Source: Litchfieldia alkalitelluris (GTDB lineage: Bacteria; Bacillota; Bacilli; Bacillales; Bacillaceae_L). Taken from it: a DNA stretch of 64,000 nt. The stretch spans positions 1,205,452 to 1,269,451 of the forward strand of contig NZ_KV917374.1 in NCBI RefSeq assembly GCF_002019645.1. Reading direction: 5' to 3'. The notes below the pieces were generated by a model, which saw nothing but the letters and a program-made list of their open reading frames with translations, made no database searches and was not told where the DNA came from. The position numbers and the translations under genes were made by a program. Shown piece by piece: positions 26,723 to 36,384 of this stretch. Each line of letters starts with the position of its first letter. The stretch's first letter is position 1.

Positions 26723-26871
26723 GGATTACTTGCCATATTGCTTTTTAATTTTGGTGCGAATTACTATAGAAAAAGCAATGTTAATTCATATTTCACTTCA
26801 AAACAAAACCAGTTATACAGGTTTATAGCGTTTTTTTTATAAACTCTAAAGTTTATGTGAATAGCTTAATA

Positions 26872-26906
26872 AAAAGGGAGATAGCGAAAAAGTTGCTATC
26901 TCTTTT
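26872..26906. terminator. Hairpin, probable terminator
   Basis: AAAGGGAGATAGC pairs with GCTATCTCTTT around a 9-base loop, followed by a short T-rich stretch. Confidence 0.55.
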
Positions 26907-26931
26907 GTATGTAAAAATAAAGAGGGATGGC

Positions 26932-26953
26932 ATCGCTTTCACGAAACCATCCT
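26932..26953 (-). terminator. Terminator of the coat-gene operon
   Basis: GAGGGATGG / CCATCCTT form a stem just past the minus-strand stop; on the minus strand a T-rich tract follows. Confidence 0.6.
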
Positions 26954-26968
26954 TAACTTTATATACTG

Positions 26969-27322
26969 TTACTGTAACATTCCATTCCCGTGGTTTGGAA
27001 ATTGGGTCGTTGTATAATTGTAGAATTGTTGCTGCTTTTTTTGTACCTTTTGAGGTTCTTCAGCTTCCAATTTATACCAGCCATTTTTATACATGAGGTT
27101 GAATAATTGGCGCTGGCAGTCTTGAGTTTCATTGAAAATTTGACGTACGTCTTGATAAAGAGCTTCGTGACTCATCTCATTGAGTGCTGTGCAATAAGCA
27201 TCTGTCATGTACTTTTCAGTTGCAAGCATGTCATTTAAGAAATCACGATCATTCATATCGGGCGTTTTTGGTACGGTTGACTTTGGGTTTTTAATCATGC
27301 TTGAGTTTTGGTTTTGTTGCAT
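26969..27322 (-). CDS. yusN: CotF-like spore coat protein (YusN type)
   Basis: A 117-residue protein with the CotF core: DFLNDMLATEKYMTDAYCTALNEM... (about residues 28-48), a four-helix, ferritin-like layout, and a short hydrophilic N-terminus rich in Gln/Asn. The C-terminal tail is Gln-rich. Position next to fadM fits yusN. Expression in the mother cell late in sporulation is expected but no promoter is assigned. It follows the next gene with a 21-base gap on the minus strand. Confidence 0.75.
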   Translation of the reverse strand: MQQNQNSSMIKNPKSTVPKTPDMNDRDFLNDMLATEKYMTDAYCTALNEMSHEALYQDVRQIFNETQDCQRQLFNLMYKNGWYKLEAEEPQKVQKKQQQFYNYTTTQFPNHGNGMLQ

Positions 27323-27343
27323 AATAAACCTCCTAACTTGAAA

Positions 27344-27679
<336 letters not shown>

Positions 27680-27881
27680 AGAAACCCTCCTATGTAAAAA
27701 GTAATTCTTTACTATCGTTCCTTAAATGAACCATACTATTCTCTTTCTTTTTGACAAAATGAGTAATATCTCGACAAAATTTTTAGTAACTAATATTCAA
27801 GGAGTTTGATTGGTGATAAAATGAGGGTATTATTCTACAAAAATATATATAAGTCTTATTTGGGGAAATGGGGGCTTACTG

Positions 27882-28799
27882 ATGGAACAATTAATGAGAA
27901 ACTTCTTTTTATTTTTATCAAAAAATAGGCCGTTAACAAAAGTAGCGAAAAAATACGGTCTAAGATTTGGTGCAGCCCGTTTTGTCGCAGGTGAAACAGT
28001 ACCATTAGCAGTAAAGACGATTAAAGAATTAAACCAAAAGAACTTAGCTGTAACTTTGGATTATTTGGGAGAATTCGTTGACAATGAAGCCGAAGCTAAT
28101 GAAATGGCTGATTACTCAATCAAGGCTATTGAAGCAATTGGTAAAGACAAATTAAATGCGCAGCTATCTTTAAAGATGACCTCAATGGGTCTTGACATCT
28201 CAGAAAAGGTTGTTATGCATAATATGCGTAGAATCCTAGAAGCAGCAAGAAAACATAATGTATTTGTGACCATTGATATGGAGGATTATTCTCGCTGTCA
28301 AAAAACAATTGATGTTTTCAAAGAACTAAAAAAAGAGTTTGATAATGTCGGTACGGTCATTCAAGCTTATCTTTATCGAACAGTAGCTGACATGGAGGAT
28401 CTCAATTCATATAAACCCAACCTTCGTCTAGTGAAGGGAGCTTATAAGGAGTCCCCTGAAGTTGCCTTCCCGGATAAGAAAGATGTAGATGAAAATTTCA
28501 AAAAAATCATAAAAATGCATTTGCTGAACGGAAACTATACGGCAATTGCTACTCATGATGATGAGATGATTGAATATACAAGGCAATTAGTAAAAGAAGA
28601 AAACATTAGTAAAGATCAGTTTGAATTTCAAATGTTGTATGGGATTCGTCCGGAGCGACAAGAGCAATTAGCAGGAGAAGGATATACGATGAGAGTATAT
28701 GTGCCATTTGGTAACGATTGGTATGGTTACTTTATGCGCAGATTAGCAGAACGTCCGGCTAATGTTGCGTTTGTATTGAAAGGGATTATTAAGAAATAG
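27882..28799 (+). CDS. fadM: Proline dehydrogenase-like flavoprotein FadM (YusM)
   Basis: A 305-residue PRODH-domain TIM barrel. Landmarks are LRLVKGAYKES (about residue 184 onward) and the flavin/substrate C-terminal segment FQMLYGIRPERQ ... RRLAERPAN. It would oxidise proline to pyrroline-5-carboxylate, donating electrons to the respiratory chain. In Bacillus this paralogue sits next to the fadNAE operon and is named fadM. No P5C dehydrogenase is adjacent. Divergent to the coat genes. ATG 27882 follows GGGGAAATGGGGG. Confidence 0.8.
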   Translation: MEQLMRNFFLFLSKNRPLTKVAKKYGLRFGAARFVAGETVPLAVKTIKELNQKNLAVTLDYLGEFVDNEAEANEMADYSIKAIEAIGKDKLNAQLSLKMTSMGLDISEKVVMHNMRRILEAARKHNVFVTIDMEDYSRCQKTIDVFKELKKEFDNVGTVIQAYLYRTVADMEDLNSYKPNLRLVKGAYKESPEVAFPDKKDVDENFKKIIKMHLLNGNYTAIATHDDEMIEYTRQLVKEENISKDQFEFQMLYGIRPERQEQLAGEGYTMRVYVPFGNDWYGYFMRRLAERPANVAFVLKGIIKK

Positions 28800-28823
28800 T
28801 CTACCGTAAAAAAGTGGATTAAA

Positions 28824-28952
28824 CTTTCCATTCGCTGCGATCCATGCCCTTTCCGCGGGCGGTACGGTGAGCCTCCTCGTCGCAGGCTCCTGCGGGGTCT
28901 CACTGTACCCCGTGTATCCCGCAGGAGTGGCATTGCTCTCCGCTCATTCCAA
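28824..28952 (-). repeat. GC-rich dispersed intergenic repeat, copy C (inverted)
   Basis: Read on the minus strand: TGGAATGAGCGGAGAGC, CACTCCTGCGGGATA, GAGGAGGCTCACCG, CCGCGGAAAG and CGCAGCGAATGGAAAG, the same block order as copy A. It carries a self-complementary pair CTCCTGCGGG / CCCCGCAGGAG. It fills the gap after fadM and may serve as its 3' end. Confidence 0.8.
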
Positions 28953-29044
28953 GTACTTGATGAGCAAAAAACTATTTTCATACTTCATTGTGCAAACTAA
29001 ATTGCAATGAAATACCTCCAAAGCTTTCTATTGCGAAGGTAAAA

Positions 29045-29081
29045 AAGTAATGTCACGGCCTTAGAGGTCGTGACATTACTT
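29045..29081 (-). terminator. Strong terminator of yuzL
   Basis: AAGTAATGTCACG / CGTGACATTACTT form a perfect 13-bp stem with an 11-base loop; on the minus strand a run of T follows. Confidence 0.85.
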
Positions 29082-29083
29082 AA

Positions 29084-29233
29084 TTAAAAGTCCTTTTGAG
29101 TTGAATCTGAACCGTATTGTTGGTTGGTTGTTTGAGTTTTACCAAAATGCTCTCTTGTATGTGGACCAGCATTTCCTTTTACACTTGCTGCACTAACAGC
29201 AGCTTTCGATGGGTTTTTATCTCGCTTTGCCAT
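29084..29233 (-). CDS. yuzL: YuzL-like small protein
   Basis: A 49-residue basic protein that begins MAKRDKNPSKAAVSAASVKG and continues NAGPHTREHFGKTQ, matching the YuzL family known from Bacillus genomes and lying, as there, between yusM and yusL. A perfect GGAGGTGAT site stands before the ATG. The small, hydrophilic, low-complexity composition suggests a spore-associated protein, but the function is unknown. It is followed by a strong terminator. Confidence 0.8.
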   Translation of the reverse strand: MAKRDKNPSKAAVSAASVKGNAGPHTREHFGKTQTTNQQYGSDSTQKDF

Positions 29234-29416
29234 TACAAATCACCTCCGTTTTTAGAATCACCATTTACCTTGGTTTCAATTCTGAGGATTAGAATGATCT
29301 GAATTTTACAGATAAGTCGAAAAAAAATGAACTATTTATTGCATAGATTTGTAAAATTAGATATATTATTAGTAAGAAATCATATCTGAAAAGCGGATAT
29401 TTTTTTAACCACAAAA

Positions 29417-29434
29417 TGAATGAGTATTCATTCA
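29417..29434. promoter_or_regulatory. FadR operator upstream of fadNAE
   Basis: TGAATGAGTATTCATTCA matches the B. subtilis FadR consensus TGAATGANTANTCATTCA at every fixed position. It lies 25 bases before the fadN start. Long-chain acyl-CoA would release FadR and allow beta-oxidation gene expression. Confidence 0.92.
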
Positions 29435-29458
29435 AAGTTCAAAAGGGGGAAACGATGA

Positions 29459-31843
29459 ATGATCCAGCGTATTAAGAAGGCTGCTGTTCTAGGTTCGGGA
29501 GTCATGGGTTCAGGGATAGCTGCACATTTAGCGAACATTGGGATACCCACATTATTACTAGATATAGTTCCTAAGGATGTAACAGAAACCGAAAAAAAGA
29601 AAGGGCTTACAATCGGTAATAAGCTTGTTAGAAATCGGTTAGCAGATACAGCGCTACAAAAATTATTTAAGCAAAAACCTGCTCCATTAACTGCGAAACA
29701 TAATGCGTCATTGATAGCGACAGGTAACTTTGAAGATGATATGGAAAAGCTTTCAGAGGTTGATTGGATTATTGAAGTGGTTGTAGAAAACCTTGAGATA
29801 AAAAAGAAAGTGTTCGCAAAGGTAGATGAAGTTAGAAAGCAAGGAAGCATTGTAAGTTCAAATACATCAGGGATCTCAGTCGAAGCAATGGCTGACGGAC
29901 GATCCGAAGATTTCAAAAAGCATTTTCTTGGTACTCACTTCTTTAACCCTCCTAGATACTTAAAATTACTTGAAATCATACCAACGAAACATACGGACGA
30001 AAAAGTGTTAAGCTTCATGAAAATGTTCGGAGAAGATGTACTTGGAAAAGGTGTCGTGTTTGCAAAAGATACGCCAAACTTTATTGCAAACCGGATAGGG
30101 ACATATGGTCTCCTTGTGACACTTAGAGAGATGCTAAAAGGAGAATACAGTGTAGGTGAAGTGGACTCTGTTACTGGGCCACTTGTAGGTCGACCAAAGA
30201 GTGCCACCTTTAGGACATTGGATGTAGTTGGCTTAGATACGTTCGTTCATGTTGCTAATAATGTTTATCAGCAAGTTGACGGGGCTGAAAAGGATGTATT
30301 CGAAGTCCCTGGGTTTATGAGGCAGATGCTTGAAAAGGGCTGGATTGGCAGTAAAACAGGTCAAGGATTTTTCTTGAAAAAAGGAAAAGAAATCCTTGAG
30401 CTAAATCCAAAAACTCTAGAGTATGAACCACGTAAGAAGTTATCATCACCTTCAATTGAAATGAGCAAGCAACAAAAGGGTCTTGCTAACAAAGTTAAAA
30501 CACTTATTTATGCAAATGATCGCGTTGGTCAGCTTTTATGGAATATTACAAGCCCAACACTAGTTTATTCAGCTGCACTATTGGGAGAAATCGCTGATGA
30601 TATTGTTGCGATTGACCAAGCGATGAAATGGGGATTTGGTTGGGAATTAGGGCCGTTTGAAACCTGGGATGCAATTGGTTTAAAACAATCTGTCGAGCGA
30701 CTGAAGAGCGACGGTATCGAGATTCCAAAGTGGATTGATGAAATGTTAGCCTCAGGGTTTACATCCTTTTATAAGAGGGAAGGTTCTAGCATTTCCTATT
30801 ATCAAAATGGAGACTATGTTTCATTACAACAGAATCCAAAGAATATTAATATTAAGCGCTTAAAAGATGAAAAAGGTGTGATTAAAAAGAATGGTGGTGC
30901 TAGTTTAGTTGATTTAGGAGATGATGTTGCATTACTTGAATTCCATTCACAAAGTAATTCAATTGGACCAGACATTCTCCAAATGATTAACTACTCCATC
31001 AATGAAGTGGATCGCAACTTTAAAGGGCTTGTTATCGGGAACCAAGGTAAAAACTTCTGTGTAGGTGCAAACCTTGCAATGATCTTGATGGAAGCTCAAG
31101 ATGATAATTATTTTGAAATAGATATGGTTGTACGACACTTCCAACAAGCGATGATGAACATTAAATATAGTGCAAAGCCTGTAGTTGCTGCACCGTTTGC
31201 AATGACACTTGGTGGAGGGGCAGAAATTTGCTTGCCTGCAAGCGCTATTCAAGCATCAAGCGAGACATACATGGGACTAGTGGAAGCAGGTGTTGGTTTG
31301 ATTCCTGGTGGTGGTGGTAACAAAGAATTATACATTCATCATTTAGAAGGAATGGCAAATGGAGTAAATTATGATTTACAAAACGTTGCTAATAAGGTCT
31401 TTGAGACAATTGCTACAGCAAAGGTATCTACATCAGCAGAAGAAGCGCGACTAAATAACTTTTTGTCGGCAGATGATGGTGTGAGCTTTAATAGTGAGCA
31501 TTTATTACATGACGCAAAACAAAGGGTAATTTCCTTGTATGATACTGGATATAAAGCTCCTGTCCGCAAGAAAATTCCAGTTACCGGAGAATCTGGATAT
31601 GCTGCACTTTTATTAGGTGCTCAGACAATGAAATACTCTGGATATATTTCAGATCATGATTTAAAGATTGCTGGAAAACTTGCAACTGTAATCTCAGGTG
31701 GAAAAATTTCATTTGGTACAGAAGTAGATGAACAATACTTACTTGACCTTGAACGTGAGGCCTTCTTAAGTCTTGTTGGTGAACCAAAATCACAAGCAAG
31801 AATGCAGCATATGCTCGTAAAGGGTAAACCATTACGTAATTAA
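29459..31843 (+). CDS. fadN: 3-hydroxyacyl-CoA dehydrogenase / enoyl-CoA hydratase FadN
   Basis: A 794-residue bifunctional beta-oxidation enzyme. The NAD-binding domain comes first (AVLGSGVMGSGIAAHLA, about residues 9-25), followed by the dehydrogenase C-terminal domains (with FFNPPRYLKLLE), and the crotonase/hydratase domain is at the C-terminal side (GKNFCVGANL and GGGAEICLPA, about residues 535-600). This inverted domain order is typical of the Bacillus FadN type. It hydrates enoyl-CoA and oxidises 3-hydroxyacyl-CoA. First gene of fadNAE, directly behind a FadR operator. Confidence 0.93.
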   Translation: MIQRIKKAAVLGSGVMGSGIAAHLANIGIPTLLLDIVPKDVTETEKKKGLTIGNKLVRNRLADTALQKLFKQKPAPLTAKHNASLIATGNFEDDMEKLSEVDWIIEVVVENLEIKKKVFAKVDEVRKQGSIVSSNTSGISVEAMADGRSEDFKKHFLGTHFFNPPRYLKLLEIIPTKHTDEKVLSFMKMFGEDVLGKGVVFAKDTPNFIANRIGTYGLLVTLREMLKGEYSVGEVDSVTGPLVGRPKSATFRTLDVVGLDTFVHVANNVYQQVDGAEKDVFEVPGFMRQMLEKGWIGSKTGQGFFLKKGKEILELNPKTLEYEPRKKLSSPSIEMSKQQKGLANKVKTLIYANDRVGQLLWNITSPTLVYSAALLGEIADDIVAIDQAMKWGFGWELGPFETWDAIGLKQSVERLKSDGIEIPKWIDEMLASGFTSFYKREGSSISYYQNGDYVSLQQNPKNINIKRLKDEKGVIKKNGGASLVDLGDDVALLEFHSQSNSIGPDILQMINYSINEVDRNFKGLVIGNQGKNFCVGANLAMILMEAQDDNYFEIDMVVRHFQQAMMNIKYSAKPVVAAPFAMTLGGGAEICLPASAIQASSETYMGLVEAGVGLIPGGGGNKELYIHHLEGMANGVNYDLQNVANKVFETIATAKVSTSAEEARLNNFLSADDGVSFNSEHLLHDAKQRVISLYDTGYKAPVRKKIPVTGESGYAALLLGAQTMKYSGYISDHDLKIAGKLATVISGGKISFGTEVDEQYLLDLEREAFLSLVGEPKSQARMQHMLVKGKPLRN

Positions 31844-31914
31844 TGCCTTATTTTTTAATAGATTACAAGAAAAGCTCTAGTAAACTCTAAAAACGAAAAA
31901 CAGGGGGGAATATT

Positions 31915-33090
31915 GTGAGGGAAGCAGTCATTGTTGCAGGGGCTCGAACTCCAGTAGGAAAAGCAAAAAAAGGCTCACTAGCAAGTGTTAGACCCGATGA
32001 TTTAGGCGCCTTAGTCGTTAGAGAAACATTAAAACGAGCAGGAAATTACGAAGGGAATATCGATGATTTAATTATAGGTTGTGCGATGCCTGAGGCGGAA
32101 CAAGGGCTAAATATGGCTAGAAATATTGGTGCACTTGCAGGGCTTTCACATACAGTTCCAGCAATTACAATTAACCGTTATTGTTCTTCAGGGCTTCAAT
32201 CAATTGCTTATGCGGCTGAAAAAATTATGTTAGGACATTCAGATACGATTATTGCGGGTGGTGCAGAATCAATGAGTCTTGTCCCAATGATGGGGCATGT
32301 CGTTCGTCCTAATGCAAAACTTGCAGAAAGTGCTCCGGAGTACTATATGGGAATGGGACATACTGCTGAGCAGGTAGCAATAAAGTATGGAATCAGTCGA
32401 GAGGATCAGGATGCATTTGCAGTGCGGAGTCATGCTCGAGCGACTGCTGCAATCCATGAAGGAAAATTCGTAGATGAGATCATACCAGTTGATGTAACTT
32501 TTAGATCGGTGGGACCGGATCATAAGTTGAAGGAAAAGAATTTTACCTTCTCAACAGATGAAGGCATTCGGGCCGATACATCTTTGGAGGTTTTATCTAA
32601 ATTACGACCGGCATTTTCGGTGACTGGATCGGTTACAGCTGGAAATTCTTCACAAACAAGTGACGGTGCTGCAGCTGTAATGGTCATGGATCGTGAAAAA
32701 GCTGAAAGTTTGGGCTTAAAGCCATTAGCAAGGTTTAGATCATTCGCAGTTGCTGGTGTTCCACCAGAAGTGATGGGAATCGGACCGGTTGCAGCCATTC
32801 CAAAGGCATTAAAGATGGCTGGCCTTGAACTTTCTGATATAAATCTGTTTGAACTTAATGAAGCGTTCGCTTCACAATCATTACAAGTTATTCGTGAGCT
32901 AGGCCTAGATGAAGATAAAGTGAATGTAAATGGCGGTGCAATCGCTCTTGGTCATCCACTTGGATGTACAGGTGCAAAGCTGACACTTTCACTTTTACAT
33001 GAATTACACCGACGACAGCAGCAATTCGGTGTTGTAACAATGTGTATTGGTGGCGGAATGGGTGCTGCGGGAGTATTTGAACTTATTTAA
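31915..33090 (+). CDS. fadA: Acetyl-CoA acyltransferase (thiolase) FadA
   Basis: A 391-residue degradative thiolase. The nucleophile is C90 in [10 protein letters not shown]; the His and second Cys motifs are [22 protein letters not shown] and CIGGGMGA near the C-terminus. It cleaves 3-ketoacyl-CoA with CoA to give acetyl-CoA. GTG 31915 follows AGGGGGGA. Middle gene of the fad operon, 71 bases after fadN and 22 before fadE. Confidence 0.94.
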   Translation: MREAVIVAGARTPVGKAKKGSLASVRPDDLGALVVRETLKRAGNYEGNIDDLIIGCAMPEAEQGLNMARNIGALAGLSHTVPAITINRYCSSGLQSIAYAAEKIMLGHSDTIIAGGAESMSLVPMMGHVVRPNAKLAESAPEYYMGMGHTAEQVAIKYGISREDQDAFAVRSHARATAAIHEGKFVDEIIPVDVTFRSVGPDHKLKEKNFTFSTDEGIRADTSLEVLSKLRPAFSVTGSVTAGNSSQTSDGAAAVMVMDREKAESLGLKPLARFRSFAVAGVPPEVMGIGPVAAIPKALKMAGLELSDINLFELNEAFASQSLQVIRELGLDEDKVNVNGGAIALGHPLGCTGAKLTLSLLHELHRRQQQFGVVTMCIGGGMGAAGVFELI

Positions 33091-33112
33091 CCAATAAGAG
33101 GAGGATATAAAT

Positions 33113-34897
33113 ATGTCAAAAACGACTGAAGGTTTAGTTAAAGGTGGAGCATTCTTAATCGAGGATTTACAAGCGGATCAGATTTTCACACCAGAGGATT
33201 TTAATGAAGAGCATATCATGATTGGAAAGACGACTGAAGATTTTATCAGTGGAGAAGTAAAGCCACATATTGAAGAAATTGAAAATCATAATTTCGACAT
33301 TTCCGTTAAGCTTTTAAAACAGGCTGGGGATTTAGGTTTATTAGGGGTAGATGTCCCTGAGGAATATGGTGGATTGGGGCTTGATAAAATTAGTTCTGCC
33401 GTAATTACAGAAAAGTTTTCTGGTGCTGGTGGATTTTCTTTATCATATGGAGCGCATGTGGGGATTGGATCTTTACCAATCGTTTTATTTGGAAATGAAG
33501 AACAAAAACAAAAATACCTACCATACTTAGCGACCGGGGAAAAACTTGCTGCCTATGCGTTGACTGAACCTGGTTCTGGTTCAGATGCTTTAGGTGCGAA
33601 AACAACAGCGAAATTAAATGCTGAAGGAACACATTATATCTTAAATGGCGAAAAGCAGTGGATTACAAATGCCGGATTCGCTGATGTATTTGTTGTTTAT
33701 GCAAAAGTGGATGGTGAGCACTTTACAGCATTTATTGTTGATAGGGCTTTCTCTGGTGTTTCAACTGGACCTGAAGAAAAGAAGATGGGAATTAAAGGTT
33801 CTTCAACACGTACGTTAATTTTGGAGGATGTTGCTGTACCTAAAGAAAATCTCCTAGGGGAGCTAGGAAAAGGTCATATTATTGCTTTCAATATTTTAAA
33901 TATCGGTCGTTATAAATTAGCTGTTGGTACAATTGGTGGTTCTAAAAATATCATCGAATTGGCTGTCAAATATGCGAATCAACGTCAACAATTTAAAACG
34001 CCGATCTCTAAATTTACTCTTATCCAGGAAAAGCTAGCGAATATGGCGACAAAAACTTATGCGATGGAAAGCTCTGTATATCGTACGGTTGGTTTGTATG
34101 AAGACCGTATGGGACAATTAACTGACGAAGAGGTAAAGGATGGCAAATCGATCGCTGTAGCTATTAGTGAATATGCAATTGAATGTTCATTAAATAAAGT
34201 GTTTGGATCAGAGACCCTTGATTATTGTGCGGATGAAGGTGTACAAATTCATGGTGGATATGGATTTATGGCTGAATATGAGGTGGAAAGAGCTTACCGA
34301 GATTCACGTATTAATCGTATCTTCGAAGGAACGAATGAAATTAATCGCCTATTAGTACCTGGAACGTTCTTAAGAAAAGCATTTAAAGGTGAGCTTCCTT
34401 TATTACAAAAAGCACAGGCTCTTCAAGAGGAATTAATGATGTTAATGCCAGAAGAAGTTGGAGACGGAGTGTTAGAACAAGAGAAATATCTTGTTAAAAA
34501 TGCCAAGAAAATTGGCTTGCTGATTGCTGGTTTAGCTGTACAGAAGTATGGTAAATCACTAGAAAAAGAACAGGAAATTTTAGCTAATATTGCGGACATT
34601 GTGAGTAATGTATATGCGATGGAATCAGCAGTACTAAGAACTGAGAAAGCCATTAATAGAACTGGCTTTGAGAAGAATAGTCAGAAGGTTTTATATACTC
34701 AAGTATACTGTCAAGAAGCTTTTAATGAAATTGAAGCACATGCCAAAGAAACATTAATTGCGACAGAACAAGGTGACGCACTAAGAATGATGCTTTCAGC
34801 ATTACGTAAATTTACTCGCTATACACCAGTTAATGTGATTGCTAAAAAACGTGAAATCGCAGCAAGTGTAATAGAAGCAGAAAAGTTTACAGTGTAA
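33113..34897 (+). CDS. fadE: Acyl-CoA dehydrogenase FadE
   Basis: A 594-residue FAD-dependent acyl-CoA dehydrogenase with the ACAD fold (about residues 30-430): YALTEPGSGSDA and WITNAGFAD for FAD/substrate contacts, GGYGFMAEYEVERAYRDSR, and the catalytic Glu region IFEGTNEINRLL. The C-terminal extension of about 150 helical residues is normal for the Bacillus and VLCAD-like group. It performs the first oxidation of the beta-oxidation spiral. Ends at a strong terminator. Confidence 0.94.
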   Translation: MSKTTEGLVKGGAFLIEDLQADQIFTPEDFNEEHIMIGKTTEDFISGEVKPHIEEIENHNFDISVKLLKQAGDLGLLGVDVPEEYGGLGLDKISSAVITEKFSGAGGFSLSYGAHVGIGSLPIVLFGNEEQKQKYLPYLATGEKLAAYALTEPGSGSDALGAKTTAKLNAEGTHYILNGEKQWITNAGFADVFVVYAKVDGEHFTAFIVDRAFSGVSTGPEEKKMGIKGSSTRTLILEDVAVPKENLLGELGKGHIIAFNILNIGRYKLAVGTIGGSKNIIELAVKYANQRQQFKTPISKFTLIQEKLANMATKTYAMESSVYRTVGLYEDRMGQLTDEEVKDGKSIAVAISEYAIECSLNKVFGSETLDYCADEGVQIHGGYGFMAEYEVERAYRDSRINRIFEGTNEINRLLVPGTFLRKAFKGELPLLQKAQALQEELMMLMPEEVGDGVLEQEKYLVKNAKKIGLLIAGLAVQKYGKSLEKEQEILANIADIVSNVYAMESAVLRTEKAINRTGFEKNSQKVLYTQVYCQEAFNEIEAHAKETLIATEQGDALRMMLSALRKFTRYTPVNVIAKKREIAASVIEAEKFTV

Positions 34898-34913
34898 ATA
34901 AAAAAATACTTTG

Positions 34914-34950
34914 AAAAGGTGCTTATCTAAAAGGTAAGCACCTTTTAGTT
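34914..34950 (+). terminator. Terminator of fadNAE
   Basis: AAAAGGTGCTTA / TAAGCACCTTTT form a perfect 12-bp stem with a 9-base loop. Confidence 0.85.
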
Positions 34951-35106
34951 AGACGTTTTTATAAAAGGAATGCTTCTTATAAGTTAATAAGCATTATTTA
35001 TAAACAAAATTCTTATAAGTTTTAGTTTGGATATTATGAATTGGACAAGGCATATGTTAAAATAAAAAATTAGAGTGGAATGTTTTGCTAAGAATGGGGT
35101 GAGGTT

Positions 35107-35463
35107 ATGGCTTTAACATTTTATTGGTATCCAAAATGTAGTACATGTCGCAATGCAAAAAAACTTTTAGAAGAGCATAATATCTCTTTCGAGGAAGTAC
35201 ACATCGTCGAACAAAATCCGTCACGTGAGGTACTAGCTGACCTTTATCAAAAAAGCGGATTTGAGTTAAAAAAATTCTTTAATACGAGTGGACAAAAGTA
35301 TCGAGAACTAGGATTAAAGGATAAAATAAAAACTAGCACAGATGATGAACTATTAGATATATTAGCTTCGGATGGTATGCTTGTTAAACGACCACTTTTA
35401 ACAGATGGTGAAAAAGTAACACTGGGCTTCAAAGAGGAACAGTATAAGGACACATGGCTTTAA
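35107..35463 (+). CDS. yusI: ArsC/Spx-fold protein YusI
   Basis: A 118-residue thioredoxin-fold protein of the ArsC/Spx family, with C11-S-T-C14 at the N-terminus and the conserved KRPLL (about residue 94) of the Arg-containing cis-Pro loop. The two-cysteine motif resembles Spx more than true arsenate reductases, but the Spx RNA-polymerase contact pattern is not evident. Function unknown; possibly a thiol oxidoreductase. It lies 64 bases before gcvH. Confidence 0.82.
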   Translation: MALTFYWYPKCSTCRNAKKLLEEHNISFEEVHIVEQNPSREVLADLYQKSGFELKKFFNTSGQKYRELGLKDKIKTSTDDELLDILASDGMLVKRPLLTDGEKVTLGFKEEQYKDTWL

Positions 35464-35527
35464 TAAAATTAAAAGATCGAACATCTTTTAATCATATAAT
35501 TTACATAATCATGGAGGGAACATTAAA

Positions 35528-35911
35528 ATGAATACACCAAAGGAATTACGTTATTCAGAAGAACATGAGTGGGTAAAGGTTGAAGGAGATCGTATCCGTA
35601 TTGGGATTACAGATTTTGCTCAATCTGAACTAGGTGATATCGTGTTTGTTGAACTACCAGAAGTTGGAGATACAATTGAAGCTAATGAGCCTTTCGGAAG
35701 CGTAGAATCAGTAAAAACTGTTTCAGAGCTTTATGCCCCAATAAGCGGAAAAATTGTTGAAATCAATGAAGAGTTAGATGATAGCCCAGAGTTTGTTAAT
35801 GAATCACCATATGAAAAAGCTTGGATGATTGTAATCGAACCATCCGAACCAAGCCAAGTAGAAGGCTTAATGACTGCAGAACAATATGAAGAAATGGTGA
35901 ATCAAGACTAA
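35528..35911 (+). CDS. gcvH: Glycine cleavage system H protein
   Basis: A 127-residue lipoyl carrier with the attachment lysine K63 in [13 protein letters not shown] and the N-terminal YSEEHEWVK motif. It shuttles the aminomethyl group between GcvP and GcvT and, in Bacillus, also serves as the entry carrier for lipoate assembly (octanoyl from LipM, then passed on by LipL). No other gcv gene is adjacent, which suits that second role. AGGGAA precedes the ATG. Confidence 0.96.
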   Translation: MNTPKELRYSEEHEWVKVEGDRIRIGITDFAQSELGDIVFVELPEVGDTIEANEPFGSVESVKTVSELYAPISGKIVEINEELDDSPEFVNESPYEKAWMIVIEPSEPSQVEGLMTAEQYEEMVNQD

Positions 35912-35921
35912 GTTACTAATA

Positions 35922-35966
35922 AAAAAGGCTGTCCAAGAGTGTGTCGCACTTTTTGGGCAGCTTTTT
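35922..35966 (+). terminator. Terminator of gcvH
   Basis: AAAAAGGCTGTCCAA pairs with TTGGGCAGCTTTTT with one G-U pair, ending in a T run. Confidence 0.85.
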
Positions 35967-36080
35967 AATTATAGTATTTTCTCAACTAGTCGATAAAAAG
36001 AGATTCTGATTTCCGCATCTGAGATAGTAAAGAGTTCACTTTTATCGGTTATGGCATCAGGTTAGGCACTTTGATCTACT

Positions 36081-36272
36081 AAATAGAGGGGAAAATTCCC
36101 CTTAATTTATTAATAACACCGAAAATAGCTTAAATAGACGGAGAAATTTCTTTTATTTGACTCTAAAAGCTTGGAAATAGATAGTTTTGGTTTGTATAGA
36201 GGGAAAAATTTCCCTTATTTCCCCCAAAACGAGCTCTAATCTTCAATTAACGGAAAAATCTCCGCTTATTTA
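36081..36272 (-). repeat. Composite four-hairpin repeat, array 2 (inverted)
   Basis: Palindromes lie at 36081-36109, 36132-36158, 36195-36220 and 36245-36272, with centre spacings of about 50, 62 and 52. The first is AGAGGGGAAAATTCCCCTT. Read on the minus strand, its spacers match array 3 in order, for example AGCTATTTTCGGTG against TGCTATTTTCAGTG and ATCTATTTCCAAGCTTTT against ATCTATTTTCACGTTTTT. It lies in the 470-base gap after gcvH, where nothing else was seen apart from the gcvH terminator. Confidence 0.8.
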
Positions 36273-36384
36273 CTTTTGATCGTTAGTTGACAAAGGATAA
36301 GACATGAAAGGGAATTCAGTATAGCTACAAAATACAATAGATACTCAAATTGATGCTATGTGGAGACGCACGCTTCCTCCGATA

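Noticed and set aside
28727-28981. 84-codon minus-strand frame downstream of fadM
   Set aside because: It lies mostly inside GC-rich repeat copy C and the fadM 3' end; the product is Arg-rich and matches nothing.
29117-29302. 61-codon plus-strand frame between fadM and fadN
   Set aside because: Antisense to yuzL, which has a perfect ribosome binding site, family match and terminator.
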